Source of the DNA: Cercospora beticola
Taxonomy: Eukaryota; Ascomycota; Dothideomycetes; Mycosphaerellales; Mycosphaerellaceae
Assembly (NCBI RefSeq): GCF_033473495.1
Contig: NC_088938.1
Span: 1,426,001-1,490,000, forward strand
DNA: 64,000 bases
Direction: 5' to 3'
The translations under genes were made by a program, and so were the position numbers. The notes below the pieces were generated by a model. That model searched no databases. It saw only the letters and a program-made list of their open reading frames with translations, and was not told the DNA's origin. Of this stretch, positions 1 to 9,644 are shown in pieces (position 1 is the stretch's first letter; each line of letters begins with the position of its first letter).

Positions 1-776
1 ACCATGCTGGCAGCAACATGCAGATTGGCAACACCTATGCCAAAGAGTATGCAAGAGGCTTCTACGAGGGCATGGAGGCTGAAGGGCAGAAGAACATCGT
101 GAACTTGCTCCGATGTGCTTGGGCGGGAAGCCAAAAGTATGGTGCACTCGTCTGGAGTGGCGACATCGCTTCCTCTTGGGGCTCCTACCGCAACCAGCTT
201 TCTGCTGGCTTGAACATGGGAATGGCCGGTATACCTTGGTGGACGACCGACATTGGTGGCTTCCACGGCGGTAGTCCCGACGATCCGGAGTTCCGCGAAT
301 TATTTGTTCGCTGGTTCCAATGGGGCGCTTTCTGCCCTGTCATGCGATTGCATGGAGATCGTGAGCCTAAACCTGAGGGTCAGCCCACGGAGCCTGGTGC
401 ACCGAACGAGATCTGGTCTTATGGCGAGGAGGTCGAAGAGATCTGCAAAACGTACATTGCGATTCGTGAGGAGCTCCGAGATTACACGCGAGATCTTATG
501 AAGCAAGCTCACGAGAAGGGCACGCCCATCATACGAGCCTTGTTTTTCGAATTCCCTCAAGATGCCAGGTCCTGGACTGTGGAGACGCAATACATGTATG
601 GTGGCAAGTATCTTGTTGCGCCGGTGTTGAAGGCCAAGCAAACGAAGATTACTGTCTACCTCCCCAGTGGTGCTAGCTGGACTTCCTGGGACGGCAAGAG
701 TTCATATCTTGGCGGAAATGAGGTGGAGGTGGACTGTCCTATCGACACAATGCCTGTCTTTGTTCGCCAGGAGTAG
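1..776 (+). CDS. GH31 family alpha-glycosidase (alpha-xylosidase/alpha-glucosidase type), C-terminal part
   Basis: This is the 3' end of a glycoside hydrolase family 31 gene. The frame is open from base 3 and the start lies outside the window. GH31 enzymes release terminal alpha-linked xylose or glucose by a retaining mechanism. Visible family blocks are LVWSGDIASSW, whose Asp is the usual acid/base residue, GIPWWTTDIGGF, and WGAFCPVMRLHGDRE with the substrate-binding Arg/His. A beta-sandwich-like tail follows (APVLKAKQTKITVYLPSG). The nucleophile segment is upstream and cannot be checked. The WWTTDIGGF block favours alpha-xylosidase-like members, but substrate cannot be settled from this part. 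No intron is seen in the visible portion. Confidence 0.9.
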   Translation, partial: HAGSNMQIGNTYAKEYARGFYEGMEAEGQKNIVNLLRCAWAGSQKYGALVWSGDIASSWGSYRNQLSAGLNMGMAGIPWWTTDIGGFHGGSPDDPEFRELFVRWFQWGAFCPVMRLHGDREPKPEGQPTEPGAPNEIWSYGEEVEEICKTYIAIREELRDYTRDLMKQAHEKGTPIIRALFFEFPQDARSWTVETQYMYGGKYLVAPVLKAKQTKITVYLPSGASWTSWDGKSSYLGGNEVEVDCPIDTMPVFVRQE

Positions 777-1228
777 ATAGTATAGATTATCGGCCATACT
801 GCATGCCGGGAGCGGTGTAGACGACTGAAGATAGATATACAACGAAGTTATACATGTTGATGTGCAGTTATCATCAGAAGGCCGCATGGCTGCTGTTCGA
901 TGTCGTGGAATCCGCACCGCAGATGTCTTGGTTCCAGCAAAGCTGGTCAACACGCCAGTGAAAGTTGTGTTACTTTGGCGAGCACACCGCGGCTCCTCAT
1001 AGTCTGGTCCAGCCTCCGCTGAGTACAGAGTGTGCGACGACTCTGAGAGCGTGCCCCGCATCCGACAGGCCTTTTTGAGTGCCACAATCCGTGGAGACGA
1101 GAAAGCTGCAGCCGTCGGTAAATTTTTTCGGCAGACCCGTGCTGTCTGAGCATTGTTCAAGGCACCTTGAAGTATGAAGTGGCTGACACAAGGCTTCATG
1201 CATGATAAGCAGCAATCCCAACAGGCTA
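777..1228. other. Intergenic, between convergent 3' ends
   Basis: This stretch lies between the stop codons of the GH31 gene and the holo-ACP synthase gene. It presumably holds both 3' UTRs. I see no further gene, RNA or clear repeat. Confidence 0.5.
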
Positions 1229-2127
1229 CTAATCCCAGAGGTCATATAGGAGCCTTGCTGCAGCCTCACCGCCCACATCTCCGGGCAGGTTTTCTTGCGG
1301 TGCCACACAAACCGCAGTCGCGTAGCCTCCGTCGTGGCTGATGGTGAGGATGGCCATCTGACCTTCATTCCCGTCCTCGTCTTCCTTCGCATATACCGGG
1401 AACGAGAAGATATCGTAATTGTCTGAGGTCTCGTCACTATCTGCCTGTTGCGCGTCCAATTCTGAGACGGTGGGCTTGGACGAGGTCTCCTCACTATCTG
1501 CTTGTTGCACTTCCGATTCTGGACCGATGGGCTTGAACGAGGTCCCGTCATTTGCTGCCGGTCGCACTTGCGACTCAGACTCTGCCGGCTTGTCTGGCGA
1601 TTCGTCGAGGTCGACGTCGCTCGGGGCAGCTGCATTGCTCAGGTCCAATCTCCGCATGCCGCCAACCACCCAACTCAGAGGCTTGTGAACGAAGGTTTTA
1701 TCTCGAATCAAAGCAAACAGCTCCTTCGTTTCATTGTTCTGCATAATTTCGACGTCCATGAAGGTTAGTTTTCGCGGCTTTACCGCTTTTATGGCAGCTT
1801 CTTTTGCGGCCCATCTATCACGACGTTAGCACGGCTCGAGCGACGAAGAATATATCCGCACCTTCCCGCGAGATGCAGTACGACTGTGTCCAATTTCACT
1901 GGATCTCTGAAAAGCTTATGTTGTCTGTGATTCAAGCCTGGATTACGCTGCCAGAATCTGACGATCTCCCTCGCGGTGAATGTTCGTCGGAGGAAGGTAT
2001 CGAGCTGCGATACTGGCCTAGCCTTCTTGAACTTAGGCGGTTGCCTGGTGATGAGTTTGCGGATTCGGTCGTGTGCTATGATGTCGGTACCAACGCGAAA
2101 CCCGTACGGAAATGGTCTTGGAGGCAT
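1229..2127 (-). CDS. Holo-[acyl-carrier-protein] synthase (4'-phosphopantetheinyl transferase, AcpS/PPT2 type)
   Basis: The product transfers 4'-phosphopantetheine from CoA to acyl carrier protein; the yeast homologue Ppt2 serves mitochondrial fatty-acid synthesis. Two exons, 1862-2127 and 1229-1814, are joined across a 47-bp intron with a GCTAAC branch site. The 283-residue product has the N-terminal block VGTDI (Asp15, Mg ligand), the block WAAKEAAIKA (residues 90-99, Glu94 and Lys98) restored exactly at the splice junction, and the C-terminal AcpS strand ISHDGGYATA. Between them sits an extra acidic Ser/Glu-rich insert with three 19-residue repeats at residues 164-220. I chose the start at 2127 (MPPRPFP) because homologues begin with a similar string. 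An in-frame ATG at 2307 would add 60 low-complexity residues. Confidence 0.9.
1421..1591 (-). repeat. Coding 57-bp tandem repeat x3 inside the holo-ACP synthase gene
   Basis: Three consecutive 57-bp units encode three 19-residue units. Each starts with Lys-Pro and ends in a Thr-Ser-rich step; units two and three both contain QQADS. The period is exact at 19 residues and the units are diverged, the first most. The insert lies between the catalytic helix and the last conserved strand, probably as a surface loop. Confidence 0.85.
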
Positions 2128-2920
2128 GATTGTGGTCAAAGCAGGTTTTTTGATGGAGGCATTCGTGCTGGAGGATGGAGATGGGAACCCGATATCCGCC
2201 GTGGCTGAAACGCTGGACAGCGCGTGGCTGTTGTGCTTGGCGTGGCTTGCGTTCAAAGCTTTCTCTTTCTCCTTCCACACACCATCCGCCCTCCCTCTGC
2301 CAGACATTCACTGTGTACGCCAACTCAGCTCCGTATACCACTGCCTACTGAGTATCCCCGGTGATGAAAGTGTCCCGAAACATGCCTCCCTGGACGCTCT
2401 GAGTGAGCGAGCCTACAAGATCCTCACAACCGCTTGAACTACAGCCTCCTGGCCAGCACAGCGACACACCGCGATTCATCAAGACACAAGGTCAAAGGAG
2501 GCAGCATGTGCTGTGGCGACACCTGAAATGCCTATGGGCCAGATATGCAGAGCACGAGCGACAACATGACCTACGAGGTAGCTTTCCCAAGTACGACTGG
2601 TTCGAGACTGCACATCGCACAGTGGTGATCAACAATCCCACTCGCCAGATCATCAGGCAGGCATGACTTTTATCGCGATCGTGCGGGGATGTCGACGCGA
2701 TGCTCATCATAAGAAAACTTTGAAGCTTCATGTACCATAGCCCGCCACGCACATATGCCAAATGCGGTATCTCGTATGTGCGACGGTAACCCCACACTGG
2801 CGTTCCTCATCGATCATTGGGTCTCGGCTTGACTCCTGGATCACAGATGGCCTGACCAGTGCTGATCGCAAGCCTGCGTCCCGTCCTGAGGACATGTAAG
2901 CTGATATCGTCTTGATCGGA

Positions 2921-2934
2921 AGATAAGATAAGAT
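2921..2934 (+). promoter_or_regulatory. Tandem GATA motifs upstream of siderophore transporter
   Basis: AGATAAGATAAGAT holds two adjacent GATAA boxes that end about 36 bases before the transporter ATG. In ascomycetes, iron-responsive GATA repressors (SreA/SRE/Sfu1 type) bind (A/T)GATA(A/G)-like sites at siderophore uptake genes. The motif is seen directly; its use by an iron repressor is inference. Confidence 0.5.
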
Positions 2935-2969
2935 CTTTGCATTTTGGAGGCTGCATTTACTCTCACATC

Positions 2970-4896
2970 ATGACTACCACGACTTCTGAAGAAAAAACGC
3001 CATACCACAATGAATATGACGAAAACGATGAGAAACAACGCAGGATCTCGCTGGCGGACTCAGTTGCTGGCACCGATGAAGAGCTCATGGCCGTGAGGAG
3101 CCAAGCCTGGGGCAAGAACGGATTGATCTATATGTGGATTGGGTATGCGAACTGAAGAGTACACCACGCCGCTCGCTTTGCGCACTAACAGACCGCAGCA
3201 TTGGTCTCATGTGGACCATCTTCGAGCTCGACAATGCGACCGTATACAACTACCAGAACTTCGCGACGAGCGAGTTCCAGCAAGTCTCCCTCCTCGGTGC
3301 ACTGTCGACTGCAGGCACTATCGTCTCTGCCGTTCTGAAACCACCCGTCGCTAAAGTGTCCGACATCATCGGTCGCGCAGAGACGTACTGCTTCGCAGTC
3401 GCCTTGTACATTTTGTCGTACATTCTTTGCGCTTCGTCGAACGAATACAACCAATATGCGGCGAGCTATATCATATACTGCATTGGGCAAACCAGCATGC
3501 AGATCCTGAACCAACTTATCGTCGCGGATATTACGACTTCGAGGTGGAGGGGCTTGGCCAATGGGCTTGTCAATCTGCCATTCATGATCATCCCGTGGAT
3601 CGCGGCCTTCATTGCGGACTCTGCGCTTAACACAGTAGGATGGCGATGGTAAGTGCCTGTCGCAAGCAGAGCTAAAACAGTACTAACCGAGAGTAGGGGT
3701 ATCGGCATGTTCGCCATTATCATGCCTGTATGCTCGGTTGTTGTAATTGTGCCATTGCTATACTTCCAGCGAAGAATGAAGCAGTTCGGCCATAGTACAA
3801 AGGTCAGTCGCTTACCTGCTGGCTATGCGGGAAAGAAGCTGACAGTTAACAGGCGCAAGCGACTTTCCTTTCTTTCTTCTCCAAGATCGATGTCGGCGGA
3901 ATGACTCTCCTGGTCGCAGGTTTTGCATTGGTCCTACTCCCGCTCGCTCTGGCTGGCACCACGCCATCTCGCTGGGACACAGCTTGGGTTCCTGCCTTGA
4001 TTGCCGTCGGAGGCGTCTGCCTGATCGCACTGGTCGGCTACGAATGGAAGGTGGCTGCCCATCCTCTTGTTCCACTTCACTTCTTCAAAAACATCTCGCT
4101 GGTCCTGGCATGGACCATGGGACTCATGGACGCCTTCGCATTCTCCGCAACGCATACCTACATGTATACTTTGGCGGTCGTCGTTCACGAGTTCAGTGTG
4201 CGCGACGCCAGTTTCTTGACCTTTACAGCAGGCTGCATGCAAGTCCTCACAGGGCTTGTCGCAGGCGCGCTAATGTACAAGACTCGCCGCTACAAGTGGC
4301 TGCTGGTGATCGGCGTCGCCGTCCGCCTGCTTGGCTATGGAGTCATGCTCCGACTACGAGGCGCGACCAACAGTGTCGCAGAGCTATTCATCGTTCAGCT
4401 CATCCAAGGCTTCGGATCCGGCATCGTTCTTGGCATCTTTCTGGTTGTGGCACAAATTGTAGTCCCCAGGAGCGAGCTTTCCCAATCAACAGCGTTGGAA
4501 CTGCTGTTCATCTACATGGGCAACGCTTTGGGCTCCACAGCTGCTGGAGCGATTTACACCAACTCATTTGCGCCTCGCCTGAGGGACTACTTGCCGAACT
4601 CGACCGACGAGCTTGTCAATACTATCCTTAACACTTTCACCGAAGAGCCATTCGCGAATGGTACTCCTGAAAGGACTGCAATCAATGCAGCTTACAGCGA
4701 TGTCATGCGATATATGACGTACGCTGCTCTGGGAGCGAGCATCTTTGGCATCATTCTGGTCTGGTTCCTTCCTAACTTGCAACTGAGCGACAAGCACAAT
4801 CTGGCAGGCGAAATGGAGCAAATCAAGGCGGAGAGTTCCAAGAGAGCGGATGAGGGTATGCTGCGATGGTGGTGGCGAACGGGTCGACTGTGGTGA
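2970..4896 (+). CDS. MFS siderophore-iron transporter (SIT/ARN family)
   Basis: This is a major facilitator of the siderophore-iron:H+ symporter family, expected in the plasma or vesicle membrane to take up ferric siderophores. Four exons (2970-3142, 3199-3648, 3697-3802, 3853-4896) are separated by introns of 56, 48 and 50 bp and encode 590 residues, a normal length for the family. A charged cytosolic N-terminus of about 45 residues leads into AWGKNGLIYMWIGIGLMW, the typical SIT entry segment. Many hydrophobic helices follow, about 14 expected, with a long loop near the C-terminus (NSTDELVNTILNTF) seen in SIT proteins. No siderophore synthetase lies nearby, so it could import foreign siderophores. 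The substrate cannot be read from sequence. Confidence 0.9.
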
Positions 4897-5295
4897 TAAG
4901 TTTAACCAGCATGGCTTGGGTTCCTTCGATGTGATTCATGTCTGGTGTTGTGGCACGTCCACTCAGTCGATCGCTAATCAAACCAGTGAATGTTATTGAC
5001 TGCTGTCAACAATGGCTGTCCCAAGGAGAGAGGACGGGAGTCATAGGCTAGCGTGCTCCTTTCGTCAGAATCCTGAGCGCATTTCGCGTAGGCAGCTTCA
5101 CCAGAGCTGTGTGCGGGGCTGATAAAGTGCAGCAGAGATCAACTCACTTCAACCTGATATTGAATAAATGAGCCGGCTTTTATGCTAAACCTATCTGCGC
5201 TCTAACTTCATCATTGCTTTCGTCAAGCACTTCACCAGACGCTCGCAGCGTTACAATAGTTTCCGTCCCGGGAAACGACTTACTCCAAAGCCGCC
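4897..5295. other. Intergenic / promoter of the short-chain dehydrogenase
   Basis: This lies between the transporter stop and the dehydrogenase start, which are on the same strand. The dehydrogenase ATG sits in a strong GCCGCCATGA context. No other element is recognised. Confidence 0.5.
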
Positions 5296-6342
5296 ATGAC
5301 AGAATTCATACCAGACGAGAGACTCTTCACTCAACTGAAAGACAAGGTCATCGTAATCACAGGTAAGCTGAAACACTCATGAATCCAGCCAAAGCACACG
5401 CTAACCGCAACAGGCGGTGCAACCGGAATTGGTGCAGCAACAGTAAAACTCCTAGCCCATCATGGAGCTTCAATCGTCATGGGCGACACAAACGTACAAG
5501 CTGCCTCCCAACTTCTCGAAAATCTCCCCGGAAACCTCACATTCGTGAAAACAGACGTGAGCGACTACAACCAACTCTACGCTTTATGCGAGCAAGCTTT
5601 CCAACTGTACGGAAAAATCGATCATGCAATCTCATGCGCTGGAATCTTCGAGCAAGGAAATTGGTTCGATCCGAATCTTACGATCGAAAGTGTCAAAGAG
5701 CAAGGGAATACGAAAGTGTTGGATGTGAATGTTCTTGGGACGTTGAATTTTGCTCGGATTGCGAGTGTTTTTATGAGGGAAGGCGGGAAGGAAGTTGGGA
5801 GGAATAAGAGTTTGACGTTGTTGTCGAGTGTGAATGCTTTTAGGGATAGTCCGGGGTTGTATTTGTATCAGGTAAGATCAATACCGTTCGAAGCGAGGGT
5901 TTCGCTAATGCTGGGACAAAGATGTCCAAGCATGCTATTCAAGGTCTTCTGCGGTCCACACGCAAGACGCTGCCTGAGCGTGACGGCATCCGAGTGAATG
6001 CGGTCTGTCCTGGAGTCACTGATACGGCAATGACTGCTGGAATCATCGATGCTTTCAAGAATAACAACCTCTTTTGGCAGAGCCCGGTGAGTGTTGCGAA
6101 GATCATCCTTGGTCTTGTCACGAATGAGGCTGTGGTGGGCAAGGCCGTATATGTTGAAGGCGGCGATGGCTGGGAGTTTGAGGACAGTCTCTATGCTGCA
6201 CAGAGCCACTGGCTTGGAGAAGAAGCTACGCGGAGGATGCGAGTGAATTCGGAGGCCGTGCAGAAGGTGAGTATTGTCGGACGCCGAAGACCATCCTGTT
6301 GCTGACCTCGCCTTACAGGGAATCTTGACTCCCAGGCAGTAG
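5296..6342 (+). CDS. Short-chain dehydrogenase/reductase (classical SDR)
   Basis: This is a classical Rossmann-fold SDR of 297 residues. Four exons (5296-5362, 5414-5871, 5922-6266, 6319-6342) are separated by introns of 51, 50 and 52 bp. The cofactor motif TGGATGIG spans residues 22-29 and is completed only after removal of intron 1. An Asp at the end of the second strand (IVMGD) suggests NAD(H) preference. The catalytic set is Ser161, Tyr174 and Lys178 (YQMSK), which spans the second splice site. The last exon adds only GILTPRQ; without splicing the protein would end in a different short tail. Substrate is unknown. It lies downstream of the siderophore transporter on the same strand, but nothing else ties them together. 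Confidence 0.9.
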
Positions 6343-6825
6343 CACCAAGCTCTGTTCATCGTAGGAAGCAGGCGAAGCCTGATGGCGCTGCGCATGTATA
6401 TGTATTGCCACCAAATGTGCCGTTGCCTATTCTTCTTAGTGTACGACCTTGACAGTTTTGCTTACCCCCAGCAAATGTTGTCCAGGTCCACTGCCTTCCC
6501 GATTAGGCATGCATTTCCGGATCGTGAGAAGTTTCATTGGCGGAACTTGGCTTCACGCTAAGGGAAGACCTCTTCCGCCCTGGTTCAGACGCCGGCGGCG
6601 CAGGCTCATATGACTTGTGCTGGAGTTTGTTCAAAAGTCTTTTGACCGCCACATAATTCTAAGCAAGTCTTGTCGTTACAACGAGTCCGTCCTGAGTGTC
6701 CCATTCATCCCGGCGTATACTGATGAAAGTGGGGATGGCTCCGGGCCAAGGGACAGAGCTCAGCTCCATGTTCACCCCATTTGGCAGCCTGTATATTGTT
6801 GACAATCATTTCTTGGCACACGTTT
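6343..6825. other. Intergenic
   Basis: This stretch lies between the dehydrogenase and the tRNA-Thr gene. No gene or repeat is recognised. Confidence 0.5.
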
Positions 6826-6919
6826 GCCCGTTTAGCTCAGTGGTTAGAGCGTTCCACTCGTATGCATTGGTTGTATGCTTGTGATGGAAAGGCCAACTGT
6901 TCGACTCAGTTATCGGGCA
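6826..6919 (+). tRNA. tRNA-Thr (anticodon CGT) with 21-bp intron
   Basis: A full cloverleaf can be drawn. The acceptor GCCCGTT pairs with ATCGGGC except for one U6-U67 mismatch. The D arm is GCTC-AGTGGTTA-GAGC. The anticodon stem TTCCA/TGGAA carries CGT at 6859-6861. The T arm AACTG-TTCGACT-CAGTT is perfect, and the discriminator is A6919. A 21-bp intron (6863-6883) sits one base after the anticodon, the standard eukaryotic position. A TTTT run at about 6927 can stop Pol III. The spliced tRNA is 73 nt and reads ACG threonine codons. Confidence 0.85.
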
Positions 6920-7571
6920 GTGATCCTTTTGCCTGAGTGAGGCATGGGCCATTATTTTGGCCCACCGACGCACGAATACGATTGAGAACAACGCCGGCAG
7001 CGAGAATTATGTGCTGCAGAAAGCCAATCTTCCAAGGCATAGTTGCTACTGCTCAGCCCTGGTCGTTCACTTTTTTAGTGAATTGTATCTCAACGATGTC
7101 TGTGGCAGAAGCCCCAATGTACTGCGTCGAGACACTCATTTGTCCTTTTAGGTGAGCAGAAATGATGTACTTTTCTAGGACAAGAAGTTATTGGCATGAT
7201 CGATAATGTCTCCGGTGAATGGTCTAGTCTTCCACTTTTTGTGGCCACGGTCAAGGAACGGAGAGCTGCCTGAACACCATGCGTTACCTGTGACCCAATC
7301 CGGAGAGTAGCCTGGATCCATTACGCAGTTCAACGGGGAATAGACGTGAGCAAAAGTAGCTGTTGAACACCAAGCCAAAAACACAAACATATATTCAGCT
7401 GTTCCCTCCTTACCTGGAGCTCAGACTCAAACACATGCTGGTGCTTTTGAACATTCCACAAGAGGAGCAAAACGACAGCGAACAGCAAAGCAACAAAAAG
7501 ATGAGATGATCACCAGCGATGAAGCTGACCCCTGTTGCTTATTAGCCACTGTTCAGAGTTCGAAGGCACCT
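6920..7571. other. Intergenic
   Basis: This stretch follows tRNA-Thr and holds no recognisable protein gene or repeat. Confidence 0.5.
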
Positions 7572-7653
7572 GCAAGACTCACGGATTGAACGGATGACCT
7601 TCTGGAGGTTCCAATAACTGGAATCAGACGCGCTACCGCTGCGCCACAGCTTC
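7572..7653 (-). pseudogene. Degenerate tRNA-Trp(CCA)-like sequence
   Basis: On the minus strand the 5' half is intact: D arm GCGC-AGCGGTA-GCGC with a perfect A box, then TCTGA-TTCCA carrying a CCA anticodon. A short putative intron contains TTGGAA, complementary to the anticodon region, as in real pre-tRNAs. A B-box-like GTTCAATCC is present. The acceptor stem (GAAGCTG against GTCTTGC) and T stem (ATCCG against CGTGA) hardly pair, and no T-run follows. I read this as a decayed tRNA-Trp gene; a functional gene is unlikely. Confidence 0.4.
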
Positions 7654-8893
7654 ATTGTCGAGATGTAATGCCTCTGTGTGATCCACTGTGGGACCGAATG
7701 CCAAGACATTGGTATTGCAATATGTCCGCTCACCATCGTGTCGTGGGGCGTGCGTGATACTTGGCAGAGGTCGGATGGGCGGACGAGATTGATTTCGGCA
7801 TCTTGTAGACTTGCAAATGTGCGTTACATGGCGTGGGAGGTAGCGCGAGAAGAAAAAGTGCATGCCAAGACCACATTCAGATGGATAGCCAGTCCTGAAG
7901 TTTATTTCGACGGGCGAGCGTGGCATCAGGTACAGTTTGGTATTGGTAGGCCATCAAAGAACGCTTTGCACGCCAGCTTCGTAGGCAGGACATGTAGTGT
8001 GCAAGTGTGACTCCGTGGAGCATGGACAGGTTCGCGACGGACCCCATTCGCACGAACAGCACGAACCAGAAGATCTGGCCAGATTTGCGGAATCGTTCGC
8101 TGCGCAATGTAGAACCCAGCACGGTGTTACAGCAGATGGTACGCAAGATCTGTCATAGCTCTTCGACAGGCTGACTGCAAGATGTTCTCGAGGCAAAAGG
8201 CACTTGAGTTGGCGAGATGTATTGAAGCCAAGGACGGAACTCCGTAATGGCTGGGCCGATGGCGCCAGAGGTGCTTGTGCCTGGCACGACTTCGGCCGTG
8301 GGAGTTGTGGGAATGTCCAGATTCGTGTGGCCAAATCTCTGGCAACTCTGCTCTGCCTCAGATGACTGCCCATTGGGGTATGGCCATCGCGCGCCCTTCT
8401 GCTCCTCGTGCCTTCGAGAGATGTGCCTCAATTTGCGCAGTGTCTCAGGCGCGGCGTTTTCATCGTCGACTTCCTCTTCACCAGCATATCGGCCTTCCAG
8501 TGGAGCTCATTTGCCGATTCCGATGCTCATAGTTCTTCGCAGTGACCGCGCTGGTTGTTGATGATCAAGTTGTGCTGTTGTGGATGTTGTCTCCGCGTCG
8601 CCAAGGACCACCACTTCAGCTGTTGAAGAACTCAGGCCTTCTCATGAACGAGCAGTGTTGGAACCTCGTACGGCCATCTCTACAAAGCTTCGCTATCGTC
8701 CGGATCCTGCATATGGTGTTTGCTTATCTCGGCCAAGCGAAGCCCCGTCATCCACACGCATATCGTAGACAATCGGCCTAGCGCGACAACGGCCCAGCCC
8801 TTGCCGTCATGCATCACCAACGACATTCGCTCGTTCCAACCGTACATTGCTGCCATTGTTTCACGACATAGACCGGGAAGGGTTGCTCACAGG
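7654..8893. other. Intergenic
   Basis: About 1.2 kb without a convincing gene. Open frames here are short, overlap on both strands and show no family motif. The last part is presumably the promoter of the secreted deaminase. Confidence 0.45.
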
Positions 8894-9644
8894 ATGCACT
8901 CACTCATCTCCATCGCGCTCTTAAGCGCATACGCCGCTGGATTCGCACTGGGTCAACAACAGCCGATCGCCGAGTCGCATCTAACCATCAATGGCATTCC
9001 CTTCAGTATTCGAGCGCATTGGATGAGAAGAGCCAACCAGGCATTGGCAGATCTGGTCTCACCATGCCCCTTTGGTGCCTTCGGAACTGCGATTGTCAAT
9101 CATACCGCTGGCGATGGGCTCGGTGAGCTAGTTTGCATCGGAGCAAATTCTATTGGCTCGACAGGCAACCCAACGTTGCATGGTATATCGTGATTCCTGA
9201 CTGATATTAGTAGCCAGCGTATTGACTCTTTCTGTAGGAGAAATCGCCGCGATCAATAACTGCACCACAGTCCTGACCAATCCCGAAGGACCTTACGGCC
9301 TCAGCGCAAGCGAAGCACAACGGGCCTTTGCCAGTCTGTCTCTCTACACGAATGCCGAAAGCTGTCCAATGTGTGCTTCTGCTATTCGCTGGGCCGGCTT
9401 CAAGGAGTACATCTACGGCACCTCGATCGATGCGCTGATCCAGAAAGGCTGGGGCCAGATCCGCATCAGCTCCATGGAGGTCTTCGAGCAGTCGTTCGAT
9501 CTGAGCAGCTCAACTCGTCTCGTAGGCGAGGTTCTCACGAATGAGACCGATCCATACTTCTCATGGCAGTACGATCCGAGTAACGCATGCCCTGCAGGTT
9601 GTACCAGGATCGAAGGCCAATGTGCGCGCACCGATCAGCAATAG
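8894..9644 (+). CDS. Secreted cytidine/guanine deaminase-fold protein (CMP/dCMP deaminase superfamily)
   Basis: A zinc-dependent nucleobase/nucleoside deaminase fold with an N-terminal secretion signal. Exons 8894-9182 and 9238-9644 (intron 55 bp) give 231 residues. Removing the intron joins His96-Gly-Glu98 into the HxE zinc/proton-shuttle motif; the second half, SCPMC (Cys139, Cys142), lies 41 residues later, the normal spacing. Residues 1-22 (hydrophobic ISIALLSAYAAGFALG) look like a signal peptide. Four Cys in the tail (ACPAGCTRIEGQC and a neighbour) may form disulfides outside the cell. Most family members are cytosolic and act on guanine, cytosine or tRNA adenosine. Substrate and extracellular role here are unknown. 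Confidence 0.85.

Noticed and set aside
2128..2307. Extended N-terminus of holo-ACP synthase from the ATG at 2307
   Set aside because: The added 60 residues are low-complexity and not needed. MPPRPFP at 2127 matches the usual N-terminus. A targeting role cannot be excluded.
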